Shown one piece after another: positions 21,384-32,575 of a stretch of DNA of 64,000 nt. Source of the stretch: Microcyclospora pomicola (lineage: Eukaryota > Ascomycota > Dothideomycetes > Capnodiales); NCBI GenBank assembly GCA_002786065.1, contig NHNY01000018.1, forward strand, positions 124,001-188,000, given 5' to 3'. The stretch's first letter is position 1, and each line of letters begins with the position of its first letter. The position numbers and the translations under genes were made by a program. The notes under the pieces were generated by a model. It searched no databases, was not told the DNA's origin, and saw only the letters and a program-made list of their open reading frames with translations.

Positions 21384-24300
21384 ATGTCCGTGGATGTGGT
21401 TCACACCAAGTCGATGGACGACTCGGCTACAAATGGAGCCAGTGTCATTGAAATCGGACAGCCAGCCATATCCTTGAGCTTAAAGTCACCGACCACCATC
21501 TTCTCAACCGCGACCGAAGAAGTTGAATCGGCTCCTTCAATATCAGGTACCGATGTATCCAGTGCATCGAGAGGAGTCCTCGATGGTGCGTGGCGGCAAA
21601 GCTCTTCCGAATCCGCCACCAGCACTGGCGTTACTTCAATCTGCTCCTCAGTCATCACAGATTTGCAAGAAGAGTTAAGTTCTGCCCAGCCAGCTTCTGT
21701 TCGCAAGCGTATGGCGGATGGCACACTCAAGCCTTCAAAGATCGTCACGTTGAGCTCAGCACAACAGAGCCCTGTCGTATCACTGACAGACACCCCATCG
21801 CTGAATAATGGCGACGCTGAGCAGAATACTAAATTAGCAGATCCTACATCTCCAAAGAAGCGACGAGGGAGGCCACGAAAGGAGACAACTACGCTTTCCA
21901 CTCCCTTCCCGAAAACGCGACGAGCCTCGACGATTTCGAGTCTACAAGACGTAGTGCGACCTCGCTCCTCTATACCAGCTCGACTCCGAGTCGATCTTTT
22001 TGCCAGCCAATGTATCGAGGCCGCTCATGCCGCCCGCTTAAATCCCTACGCCTTACACCCCCAGGAGCATGACCTACTTGTCAACCAGCTCATGACCCCA
22101 GAAGTGACAACATACCTCAACATTCGAAACGCCATTCTCAGAGTCTGGCACCAGAACCCTCTCTGTATCGTGACGGCTGAGGAAGCTGCCGGGTGTGCTA
22201 AGGAGGGGCGATTCTTTGGACTGGCCGAGGTCGCTTACAAATGGTTGGTGCGGAATGGCTACATCAACTTTGGCTGTGTGGAGGTGCCACAAGACGATTC
22301 TGCTGTGTCAAGACCAAGGAAACCCGGCGTCAAGCGGAAGACCATTGTTGTTGTGGGCGCGGGTGTCTCAGGACTGACAACAGCAAGACAATTAGAAGGT
22401 CTCTTCGCACAGAACTCGAGCCATTGGACAGATCTGGGCGAACAACCCCCGAAAGTCATCGTCTTAGAAGGACGGAAACGGATTGGTGGTCGCGTATTCT
22501 CGAAGCCACTTCGGAGTCAAGTGGCCGGGAGTCTGCCCGATGGGCTGAGGAATACAGCCGAGATGGGCGCAATGATCGTGACAGGTTTTGAACATGGAAA
22601 CCCGCTCGATTCGGTCATCCGAGGTCAACTCGGCATACGATACCATCTAATGACAGACGCACTGACGATTTATGACACGGACGGTGAACCCGTGGACGAA
22701 CATCAAGACATGCTGAACACCGAATTATATACGGATATCTCGGATCGAGCTGGGGAGTTCCGAGCCTTGCCGAAGCGAATAGATACACTCAAGGGAGATG
22801 AAGAGCTTGTCAGACGGTGCAGAGATCCTATATCACAGGGGTTTGATAGCTTTCAACTGGAGCCTTTCTTCGATCCTCTTGATGGCCAGAAGCAAAAGGT
22901 GCAATATCGTCGAGGAAGGCGACGGAACGCGCCTCCTGGGACAGAGAAAATCACCGGCAGGAGCCGAGTCGTCGAAGAGAGTGATGCGACTCTGAGCGCA
23001 GCAAGAGCAGCAAAGAGCATGGGTTGGCAACTCAATGATGGTATCGGGAAGAACCAATCCATCTCTCTACATAAAGTCGCCAAGTCGAGCCGGCATCCGA
23101 CCCTTGGATCCGTGATGGACGAGGCGATCGAGCAGTACCAAGATCTTATCGACATCGCGCCGCAAGATATGAGGTTGCTCAACTGGCATCACGCCAACCT
23201 GGAGTACGCGAATGCAGCACCAGTGTCATCATTGAGCTTGAGCGGTCATGATCAAGATACTGGAAACGAGTTTGAGGGAGCACACTCGGAGATCATTGGT
23301 GGTTATACCCAACTTCCTCGCGGCCTGATGAATCTACCAACCAAGCTTGACGTTCGGTTCGACTGCGCTGTGGACAGTATACACTACGACCACTCGGGCG
23401 ATATGGGGGATGACATTGTCTCGAAAGTCGTTTGTACCAACGGTGACGTGATCGAAGCGGATCAAGTCGTTGTCACGGCGCCATTGGGCGTTCTCAAAGC
23501 GCATACCATCGACTTTGACCCCCCTCTCCCTTCCTGGAAGCAAACCGCCGTTAGTCGAATGGGATTTGGACTGCTCAACAAGGTATGTGCTGTTCAATTG
23601 GCCGTTTGTCTCACGCTAATGCGCACCTAGGTGATATTGTTGTACGAAAAGCCGTTCTGGGACGAAAGTCGGGATATGTTTGGATTACTGAATGAACCAG
23701 AAGAGCATGAAAGTCTTGAGACCGTAGAATACGCAAGAAGGAGAGGACGCTTCTATCTCATCTGGAATGCATCAAAAACCAGTGGCCGCCCCATGCTGGT
23801 GGCTCTCATGGCTGGACACGCTGCGCATGATGTCGAGACCACGAACTCGTCTACATTGTTAGAAGAGGTGAACGGCCGACTACGTAGTATATTCCCGGAT
23901 CAGGATGTCCCAGACCCGCTTGAAGTGATCGTTACCAGATGGAAGAAGGATCCGTTCACACGAGGCACATACTCCTATGTCGGACCAGAGACGAAGCCAG
24001 GTGACTATGATCTCATGGCGACGCCGGTCGGAAACTTGCATTTCGCAGGCGAGGCCACCTGCGGAACGCATCCTGCGACTGTACACGGAGCGTTCCTTTC
24101 TGGTCTGCGGGTCGCTGCTGAAGTCATGCACTCACTTGTTGGGCCGATCGTGTTGCCGAACCCACTAGTGAAATCAGCATCATACAAGCAGGAGCCAGCG
24201 AACGTGGCAGCGACCAGAATTGTGCAGCCGCCGCACCAACCGCACAGTGCTCCAGTCGCAGCGCTGAAGAACAGCAGATCAGGCGATGAGGAGTTGAGTG

Positions 24301-24920
24301 ATACTATCGAGGTCTACAATCCAAGGATCAAGCAAGAACCGGGACTCGGCCAAGACTTGGTCGATCCTGTAGTACAGCCTACGGGGTACCAGTCAAAGTC
24401 CTCTAGTCACCCACGCCAGAGCGTTTGTGCTGCAGACCCTTCCTTCTGGGCTCACTCGCAGAGCGACAACTTCGAGCACGAAGCTGATCTCCTCAGTACC
24501 ATCATCGCACGTATCGGTGAACGTGCTGTGAAACCGACCCGGCCTGGCGTCAATCCATTCCTACTTTACACCAAGAAGCATTGGGATGAGTGCAGAGACT
24601 TTTGCGCCGAGAGTACGGCCGGAGCTGGTCGCGATGCCATTCGACAGACACTGGGGAAGCGGTGGAAGGCTTTGTCGGATGCAGAAAAGGCACCGTACCT
24701 GCAGCAAAGTCAGAGTGCACAGGAGGCGGCCGATCAGCTTCGACGTGACTGGGAGCAAAAGTCGACGGAATGGGATCGCGAGGCACGCCGGATCCGGGAG
24801 GACTACCGACGAGACCATCCGTTGCCGCAGAGTGCAGCGAGTGCTGGAGGCGCCCAGACGATTGGGGTCAGCAAGAGGAAGACGAACGTCAGCAATTGTG
24901 TTGTCCTGGACCACGCATGA
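21384..24920 (+). CDS. LSD1-type lysine-specific histone demethylase with HMG box
   Basis: Exons 21384-23582 and 23631-24920 encode 1162 residues. The 48-base intron (GTATGT..ACCTAG) directly follows the Lys codon of GFGLLNK, the position of the flavin-interacting Lys 661 in human LSD1. In order: an AT-hook-like RRGRPRK at about 160; a SWIRM domain at about 195-300; the amine oxidase domain from VVVGAGVSGLTTARQ (about 319) to HFAGEATCGTHPATVHGAF; a disordered linker; and an HMG box (NPFLLYTKKHWDECRDF onward) at about 1035-1120. Known role: FAD-dependent removal of methyl groups from histone H3. The HMG-box fusion is usual for fungal LSD1 proteins. No tower insertion like that of animal LSD1 is evident. 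Confidence 0.95.
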
Positions 24921-25590
24921 ATGCGTATGGCGAGGAGATATCTCGCTGGCTTAATGAGGCTCACATTCTTTGCATGAGAAGAGTCTTAATCTCGGGCGTT
25001 TGTCTGTATGATGAGCGTTATGAATGGATGTCGCATGGGGTGAACACTCCAGATTCCTATCCGCTGAACAATATTAAGGGCATAAAGCCGCGTTGTACTC
25101 TCTTGGCCTTCCATGACTATCTTGCCTACCTGTGCCTTAGAAGTTTCTGCTTTGATATCTGAAACGCTCACATTGAGACTCTCGGGCGAAAGTATACGTT
25201 GATGGCTACGAGGCCCAGGTAACCATTCGATGGAATAATAAGTGGTATAGGATATATCAGATGACATTTGACTTGCCTCAACGACTGTGCAGCTTGTGAA
25301 GACATATGAACTCATTGGTCTTCTTGCAATTTTCTCACAAACCTGGCATTCCTGGCATCCCTACAGCACATCATATCGCTCTCTGATGTGGTTGTTGTCG
25401 TCTATATCAGATAGGTATGTTCCAACGATAATGGCAGCCGACGATCCGAGGCCGTCCGAGGAGAGTCCAGCAGACGGAACATCTCGAACCTCCTCACGCG
25501 CATGATTATCATCCGCGGCACCATCTAACAAGCACAACCCGTCAGAAGCAGCCATTGGAACACGCCGTGCATCTGATCTCCATCTCGCGC
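24921..25590. other. Intergenic between LSD1 and pyrophosphatase
   Basis: This 670-base stretch has no convincing gene. Its 3' end is the likely promoter and 5' leader of the pyrophosphatase. Confidence 0.5.
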
Positions 25591-26905
25591 ATGTTTCTTC
25601 CTCGTCGACCCTTCGCCGCCGCCGCCGTCGCCGCCGCCGCTCCTTTCACCCTCACCCGGACGTCGTCAGCAGCAGCAGCATCACGTGCGTCCGGCCTGTC
25701 AGCGTCAACCTTGCTCCGGGACCCTGAGCCTCGTCGACCCCATTGCCCCACCAGCGTCAACACCCGCAATTTCTCTCTCATGCAAGCCCGCCGCCGCTCA
25801 GAACAGCTCTCCCACCACCTCTCCGCGTCTTCTCCCTCCGCTCCCTTCTCCACCGCGCCCCAGTCGTCGTCTTCTTCTTCCTCCCCATCCGCCTCGTCCA
25901 CCATGGCTCCCACCTACACCACCCGCAAGGTCGGTGCCCCGCACACCCTCGAGCACCGCATCTACATCGAGCAGGATGGCAAGCCCGTCTCGCCCTTCCA
26001 CGATATCCCCCTCTACGCCAATGACCAGCAGACCGTCCTCAACATGGTCGTCGAGATCCCCCGCTGGACCAATGCCAAGCAGGAGGTTAGTGATCACTCC
26101 AACTATCCTACGAGCTGTCCCAAACCCTAACCAATCTCTCCACCTCCAGATCTCCAAAGACGAGGTCCTCAACCCAATCAAGCAGGACACCAAGAAGGGC
26201 AAGCTTCGGTTCGTCCGCAACTGCTTCCCCCACAAGGGCTACCTCTGGAACTACGGCGCCTTCCCCCAGACCTGGGAGGACCCCAACGTCACCCACCCCG
26301 AGACCAAGCAAAAGGGCGACAACGACCCCCTCGACGTGTGCGAGATTGGCGAGCTGGTCGCCAAGCCCGGTGAGGTCAAGCAGGTCAAAGTGCTCGGCGT
26401 GATGGCGTTGCTGGATGAGGGCGAGACGGACTGGAAGATCATCGTCATCGACGTCAACGACCCGCTCGCACCCCGCCTGAACGACATCGAGGATGTGGAG
26501 CGCCACCTGCCGGGCCTGCTGCGCGCGTCCAACGAGTGGTTCCGCATCTACAAGATCCCCGACGGCAAGCCCGAGAACCAGTTCGCCTTCTCCGGCGAGT
26601 GCAAGAACAAGAAGTACGCCATGGATGTGGTGCGCGAGTGCGCCGAGGCGTGGGAGAAGCTCATCACCGGCAAGACCCAGCCCGGTGGAATCACCCTGTA
26701 TGTGTTGTTGGCCTCCTCTACACACTTCGCGCAAGTTTACTGACCATCGTTCCTTTCAATCTATAGCACCAACACCTCCGTCTCCCACAGCGCCGACCGC
26801 ACCGATGCCAGCAAGCTCAACCTCCCCAAGGGCGAGGACAAGGCTCCCGCTCCCATCGACTCCTCGATTGACAAGTGGTTCTACATCTCGGGCGCTTCTG
26901 CTTAG
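25591..26905 (+). CDS. Inorganic pyrophosphatase with N-terminal extension
   Basis: Exons 25591-26085, 26150-26697 and 26767-26905 encode 393 residues from the first ATG. The family signature [11 protein letters not shown] supplies the metal-binding Asp residues, and [20 protein letters not shown] and the [14 protein letters not shown] region are conserved. The enzyme hydrolyses pyrophosphate to drive biosynthetic reactions. The usual cytosolic form would begin at the ATG at 25903 ([20 protein letters not shown]), which has the best start context (CCACCATGG). The 104 codons before it stay open and encode an Arg/Ala/Ser-rich, acid-poor sequence starting [19 protein letters not shown], like a mitochondrial presequence. 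Dual cytosolic and mitochondrial products from two starts are a fair inference. Confidence 0.93.
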
Positions 26906-27361
26906 ATTTAGTCTCTATCAAAAAGAGAGAGGAAGGTAGTTCATATTCAATCAATAGAAGTGTAGGCCCGCCGTGTGCCAAAAGCAGATGACGAGATCAT
27001 CGTGTCGAGTTTCTACTAGAAACTCCAATCTCCCATTTTTCAATGATCCACAGAAGAAAGTGTGACGACATGTCACTTGTGACATCTGCTATATGTTCCG
27101 AGAGCACTGGAAGCACACCTTTACGAATGCCCAATCATTCTTCGGTGATAACAAGCCATCTAACGTGAAAGGTTTTGATTCTATGCGTATGTGGTTACAG
27201 TCACTTCCGTGACGACACACTTAGATGAAAGTCGGGATCTGGGAATCCCAACACGAACAAGTGCCCATTTGCCCCGATGCTTCTAGTTTGCTCCCCATAT
27301 GCCGCACGCCGAAACCTTCAGCATCCCAAAGCGCAAAACATCGCTAGAACATGAAATCCTT
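26906..27361. other. Convergent 3' flanks
   Basis: This 456-base stretch lies between the pyrophosphatase stop and the OST2 stop on the other strand. No gene is seen. Confidence 0.5.
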
Positions 27362-28235
27362 CTAATTGATAAAGTTGACGCAGAAAAAGTGCAGGATCAT
27401 GCTCCCGAAGACGTAATCTGCAAAGGCCCTGTATTCACTGCATTAGCAAAACGCTCTGGTCCTTTGGCATGCATGTATCTAGTCAAAGAGATGTATTGAC
27501 GCCAAGAGGAGGAATATATATACATATATATGCCAGCAGGAGAGGGGGAAACGGGGAACGTACCGCTCATGTGACGTCTCGGGGAAATCGGCCTTGTTGG
27601 CCGGGTTGGTTTGGATGCGCAGCGAGGCGGTTAAGACGAACTGGCCGACGGTGGCGGAGAAGCCGGAGAGGAAGGCGTTGAAGGGCTGGTTCGATGGAGT
27701 CAGAAGGTGGTCTTCGTTGGTTTGCGTCTTGGGGTGGGGATTTGGGGGTAGCATGGGATTGGGGTTGGGAGATTCGAGATGGTGGGGTGGGAGGCTCGAT
27801 GTGTGGTAGGAATGTGCTTGCGAGGGCGGGAAAGGTATGAAGGAGGATTTGATGCTAGGGAACTAGACTGCTCCATGCGAATGGGAACGTCGTGGAGGGA
27901 CGTACAAAGTTGCCCGCAATCACGCAGTACACGAACTGCAGCGCTCCAACGACTAGCAGAAACGCCATGAAGACATCGAGCAGCTTGACCCGCTGCGGCG
28001 TCTGGGACAGGTAGTTGTTCCACACCCCGAGCACGATCTGCTGCGCATCTTGGGCGTTGCGGATTTGTGTTGAGGAGGAGGCGGAGGAGGAGGAGGACGA
28101 GGTGGTGGTCGTGGTGGAAGATGGTCCCGCCGGTTTCGCGGGTTGTGTGAGCGAGGTTGTGTTGGAGGCTTTGAAGGCGGACGGAGGCGCGGCGGCGGGC
28201 GAGGGGGTTGCGGTCGCTAGCTTTCGGGGAGGCAT
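27362..28235 (-). CDS. ost2: Oligosaccharyltransferase subunit OST2/DAD1
   Basis: Exons 28235-27906, 27685-27564 and 27428-27362 encode 172 residues. Splicing joins VIAGNF to [18 protein letters not shown] and ETSHER to [21 protein letters not shown], which reproduces the conserved DAD1/Ost2 C-terminus. Three membrane segments are visible ([56 protein letters not shown]). It is a small subunit of the ER complex that transfers N-glycans to nascent proteins. The first 55 residues are a Ser/Thr/Pro/Ala-rich extension not found in the animal protein, including a poly-Thr/Ser run. Introns of 220 and 135 bases are longer than the local norm. It is divergent with the TMEM14 gene. Confidence 0.92.
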
Positions 28236-28606
28236 TATGGCTGGGTTCTTGAGGATTCGGTGGCGGGAGGAGAAGCTGTCGAGATCGCGAATTGGAGATT
28301 CGTTCGTGGTGGTGTTGCTGGTATTGATCATACAGGTGTAGTTGAGGTTGACCAATGGCGTGAGAGGACAGCTTGTGAGTTTGAGGATTCCAATGGTGGT
28401 GAGTGCCTGAGGCTGCGATGATGGGGTAAGCTCGAAGCTCCAGCATCTCCGAGGCTGATGTTGCGTCAATCGCAAGCGGGCTGTTGTAAGTGTAGATCAC
28501 CACATCATCGCACTGTTTGCAAGACAACTTTCTTGTTATTCTCTCATATATATCGAAACAGATAATCTACCAATTGCGCCGCAGGTCTGATATAGCGAAG
28601 AAGCCC
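28236..28606. promoter_or_regulatory. Divergent promoter of OST2 and TMEM14-family genes
   Basis: A 371-base region lies between the two start codons, both of small membrane proteins. Specific factor sites are not assigned. Confidence 0.45.
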
Positions 28607-29083
28607 ATGTCCACCACTACGAAAGTGAAAGCAAAGACCAACGACACCAGCATGGTAAGCATGCGCAGCTATCTCTCCAATCAAGCCAGACAACACAGCT
28701 AACACCGCATTCCCTCACAGTCTCTCAGGTATCGCCCTTCCACTTCTTGCAAAAAAAGCAGCGAACTAACATAACAACCCAGCCAAATCGCCTACATCCT
28801 CGCCGGCCTAACCGCCGGCGGCGGCATCACAGGCTACGCCCGCGCCGGCTCCATCCCCTCGCTCGTCGCCGGCTGCAGCGTCGGCGCGCTCTACGCGCTC
28901 GGCGGCTATCGCATTCAGAACCGCCAGTCCTACGGTCTCGAGCTCGCGCTGTTGGCCAGTCTGGTGTTGGCGGGCAGCTCCATCCCGCGCGCGCTCAGGA
29001 GCCGGAAACCACTTCCATCCGGGTTGAGCGTGCTGGCGCTGCTGGGGCTGTATAACTTTGGTATGGCGTTTGCGGGGAGGTAG
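28607..29083 (+). CDS. TMEM14 family membrane protein, with an 8-base micro-exon
   Basis: Exons 28607-28654, 28721-28728 and 28783-29083 encode 118 residues. The middle exon is only TCTCTCAG; both flanking introns (66 and 54 bases) have CTAAC branch points and CAG acceptors, and joining them gives TSMSLSQIAYILAG in frame. The main exon reads as a TMEM14 (UPF0136) protein: Gly-rich hydrophobic segments AYILAGLTAGGGITGYARAG, SLVAGCSVGALYALGGYRI, ELALLASLVLAGSSIPRA and LSVLALLGLYNFGMAFAG. Relatives sit in mitochondrial or ER membranes, and animal TMEM14C takes part in porphyrin transport; the fungal role is unknown. The main exon is much more GC-rich than the flanks. Confidence 0.83.
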
Positions 29084-29710
29084 AGGGGGAACGACGAAGG
29101 AGTGCTTCGTGGAAGAGCCTGGCGTGCGCTCAGCGTAATCTATGCTGCGACGATAGTATCACATATCGACGTTCCATATGTCTCCTCCACTCTGATCCCA
29201 AACATTGCTACAGCGAGAGGCATCGCATTTCGTCGTGCGAGCTGGACACTTACACGGACTGCCAGTCGGTAGTGTTCTACCCATGGACGAGAAGGAGTTC
29301 TCGTCAAAGCACCACTTACTTGTATACCATTGCTATACTCAGCGACGATCAAGCACTCCCGTACGATGGTATTGGACCTCAATCGCAAGCACACGACGAC
29401 AGTCTTCGCTCGTTCGGGACATCTTGGTCGCGAATATTTCCAGTGAAAGCAGACCGAGTAAATCCTGTCACTCGATCCTTTTCGTCTGCGCAACCGTGTA
29501 TAGCATAGAACCAGAGCAGCGACGTAGACTTGACACGATCCCATGACTTTTGCATCAGAGAAGAATTGGCGGTTGGTCTCGAGATGAACGTCAGCTCGTG
29601 CCGTACCCACCAGCCATACTCATATATGATGAATCACGCGATTCTCGGCCGCCCATATCTCGCTCGATGACCCCAAACCATGCCCAATCGCCCACCGATC
29701 CTTCGGCGCT
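29084..29710. other. Intergenic, no gene accepted
   Basis: This 627-base stretch has a minus-strand ORF of 156 codons (29610-29140) and overlapping plus-strand ORFs, none with recognisable features. It holds the promoter of the DUF1746 gene. Confidence 0.45.
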
Positions 29711-30762
29711 ATGAACGATGAGCCCTCATCTTCCGCCGCCGCAGCATCCTCATCCTCCATCTACCATGACGAGCCCCATCCTCCCAGCGCGACGGAGGTC
29801 GCAGAGAGAAGAAGGGCCAACCGACGGATGTTCAATCGCAAGAGGGGAGAGCTGCTGGATGATCTTCTCCAGAGCATCGACATACTCGTCTATGCCGAGT
29901 TGAGCTGTATATACCACATGGAGTATGCGCTGCAACTGTCTCCATAGATGCTCTGGCGCGGGATGCTGATGAGTGACCACACAGCTGCTTCTTCTGGCGA
30001 TTCTTCCTGCGGGTCATGGTGCATTTCATCATGCTCACGCCTAAGCCGTCCATTCTTCCACAAGCCCCGGCCGAGAACAAGCCGTTCATCGGCGCCATTC
30101 TGGGAAGCAGCGCGCTGTGCTTCGTCCTCCATGCCCTCCAGGACGTGCCGTCTGCGGGCGAAGCCACCAGAGGCTATATGCACGGCGGTCTTGCCATGGA
30201 CTTCATCGGACAGAAAGGTCCGACGAGCAGGACGCGGCTCCTGCTGCTCGATCTACTTGTGGTGTTTCTCCAGCTCGCGCAGCTGTCCGTTTACATCACT
30301 TCCAAGGAACTGAAGGAGTCTTCCAAGAGACCTCGCGCCAACGTGCGAGCATCTGCCGCCGCCGGACGACAGGATCTCGACTCCGAGGAGCGTGGCATCC
30401 GGCGATCCGCCGAGCTTCAAGACATCGAGATGCAGAACCTCAACCCGTCTGGCACGATGTCCGAACCACCTCTCGATGATACTGCCGCCGCCACCTCAGC
30501 GACTCCTGAGCATGAACCGCTACACGTAGCCACGACTCACGACCCACGCACAGACGCCCACATCTTCGACGCCTTCAACTCAGGCCAGATCGTCATTGCC
30601 GATCTGGACCTCCCGCACACGGTGCAAGAACAATTTTGGTCCTATCAGTTTGAGCCGGGTGAGAATGTCGATCACGCCCGGACCATGCGCGCGAACATCA
30701 CTGGACAGCTGTTAAGGTTGCGTCTTGGCCGTTTTGGGGGGCGTACAGTACAGAATCTCTGA
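29711..30762 (+). CDS. DUF1746 membrane protein (Dsc4-like)
   Basis: Exons 29711-29922 and 29985-30762 encode 329 residues. The 62-base intron joins IYHM-D to CFFWRFFLRVMVHFIMLTPKP, giving the continuous DUF1746 pattern: LLDDLLQSIDILVYAELSCI, a membrane segment, FIGAILGSSALCFVLHAL and LLLLDLLVVFLQLAQLSVYI. The C-terminal 170 residues are acidic and polar, and include TDAHIFDAFNSGQIVIADLD. From memory, Schizosaccharomyces pombe Dsc4, a subunit of the Golgi Dsc E3 ubiquitin ligase that cleaves SREBP, belongs to this family; assignment to that complex is inference. Confidence 0.8.
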
Positions 30763-31075
30763 CATGTTTGAGTAGATTGAGATCGATCACTTAAGCTGGT
30801 CATTGGGATGATGCTACGGTTCACTATCATCACTTTCATATATTGCACCTTTCTGGTGTGTTGCAGCACTACCCAGTTATGGAAATACGTTTCCGGGATT
30901 GGATCAGGATCAGAACTGTATCAGTACGACGAATCTCATTTTTTGGTGCATGAAAGTGCGTGGTACAGTACTTCGCCTGGCAGTCTGGTAAAAGCGACAT
31001 CATTCTACATGTACATTAGTGGCATACATACAAACATCCATCAAAAGCTCTTGTCATTATAATGCTGCATTAATC
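30763..31075. other. Convergent 3' flanks
   Basis: This 313-base stretch lies between the DUF1746 and RFC2 stop codons. No gene is seen. Confidence 0.5.
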
Positions 31076-32348
31076 TCATCGCTCGGCAAGTATCCCGCCG
31101 ATCTGCAGACACAGATCCAGCACCGTGAGATGCTCGTCGCTCCCATCTACCAGCCGCTTGTCCGCTTCTGAGAACACGAGTACAATCCGACTCTTCTGCC
31201 AGTCCTCTGTCGCCTCGTCCACGAGCACCACTTCGTCGTACAGCTGTGCCATGACCTGGGTCGCGGACCATCCCTCCGCCACCAAGTTCTCCACCACCTT
31301 AGACACCCGCGCATACAGCGTGCCCCCTTTCGAGCCCGGCTGCATCGCTGTAAGCAACCCCTCGATCGTCGTGGTTGGGATCACACCAGCAATATCTTGG
31401 ATACTGCTCACGGTGACTGCTTTACCGGCCGCGGCGGAGTCGACGTCCATCTCATCCTCCTCGTCCTCGACGGCCGTCCGTTTCCGCTTCTTCTCCGCTG
31501 CGCCACCGGCCTGTACAGCCCCGACCAGCCGCGCCGCCGACTGCAAGAACGTGATGGCCTTCCGCAGATCGCCCTCGCTGCTCTTCAGCAACGTCTCCAC
31601 CACGCCGTCCTCCAACGTCACATGCTCGAGCCGCGCGATATCCTCCAGCCGTCGCCCCGCGTTCCCCTCATCCAGCATCTTGAAGCGGAACTTGCTGCAG
31701 CGCGACGCCAGCGGGTCGATGATGCGCGTGACATAGTTGCAGATCAAGCAAAACCGCGTGATCTTGCTGTACGTCTCCATCGTGCGGCGCAGCGCCGACT
31801 GCGCGTCCTGCGTCATGCTGTCCGCCTCGTCCAGCACGATGATCTTGTACGGCGGACACGGGTATTTCTTGCGGTACTCGACGCCGGCGGGACCCGAGGG
31901 GGAATTGGACAGCTGCATGCGCGCAAAGTCCTTGACCTTCTCCCGCACGATGGAGATGCCGCGCTCGTCCGAGGCGTTGAGTTCCAGCACGCGGGACTTG
32001 ATCAATTCCGGCCCGTAGAGTTGTTTGGCCAGCGCGAGGACCGTCGACGTCTTACCCGTGCCCGGGGGGCCGTAGAAGAGCATGTGCGGGAGATTGGCGG
32101 ATTGGAGGGTCCGTCGTAGGACGGTGACGGTGTGGTCTTGTGCGGTGACATCGTCGAGCGACTTGGGCCGGCTGGCAGCATATGGTCAGTATGTGCGTTC
32201 ATGACTTCATGCTTCGAGGTGGAGCCGCATACTATTTCTCGACCCATGGCTGTGACCGGTTGTTTTCCACCGGTGCGATCTGTTTGGATGAGCCGGCTGA
32301 CGCTGCGGCAGCTGCTTGTCGTGCTCGTATATCGAAGAAGCTAGCCAT
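31076..32348 (-). CDS. rfc2: Replication factor C subunit 2 (clamp loader)
   Basis: Exons 32348-32233 and 32171-31076 encode 403 residues. The 61-base intron lies inside the Tyr codon of WVEKYRPKSL, the RFC box II start. Walker A is GPPGTGKT, Walker B LDEAD, and the arginine-finger SRC motif is ASRCSKF. The sequence [20 protein letters not shown] places it with yeast Rfc2 (human RFC4). RFC loads the PCNA clamp at primer ends. A Lys/Arg then Asp/Glu insertion ([18 protein letters not shown]) lies between the AAA+ lid region and the collar and is not part of the core fold in yeast; it may be a nuclear signal or a regulatory loop. Confidence 0.95.
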
Positions 32349-32575
32349 GTTGTATGCTTTGCCGTCTGGTATTGTCTGGAGACTTTTTGAACGCGTCTGG
32401 AGTTGGGAGAACGCGTCGTTGGAAAGCACTACCGAGATTCACCCGAGAGGTCAGCCACACTTCACTTCATAGATCTGTAGGACATATATATATGATTGAA
32501 CGCCACTTCCACCAATCTGATTATTCGAGAGCTGTCTCTGACTCGGTCTCAACAGACCGTCTCACTGCTTGCATC
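32349..32575. promoter_or_regulatory. Divergent promoter of RFC2 and GPATCH11-like genes
   Basis: Only 227 bases separate the two start codons, so core promoters must be shared or abutting. The words AACGCGTC (32391-32398) and AACGCGTCG (32411-32419) resemble the ACGCG(T) MCB box used by MBF for replication genes at G1/S; a role at RFC2 is inference. Confidence 0.55.

Noticed and set aside
26108-26734. Minus-strand ORF of 208 codons
   Set aside because: It mirrors the GC-rich exon 2 of the pyrophosphatase and has no independent features.
25685-26743. Plus-strand ORF of 352 codons across the pyrophosphatase gene
   Set aside because: Its first part is another frame of exon 1 (Pro/Arg/Ser-rich), and it enters the true frame only through the intron. 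The spliced model explains the family match.
29140-29610. Minus-strand ORF of 156 codons
   Set aside because: No recognisable motif, no good start context, overlapping ORFs on the other strand, and it lies where a promoter is expected.
31397-32119. Plus-strand ORF of 240 codons
   Set aside because: It is antisense to RFC2 and is explained by GC-rich codon positions.
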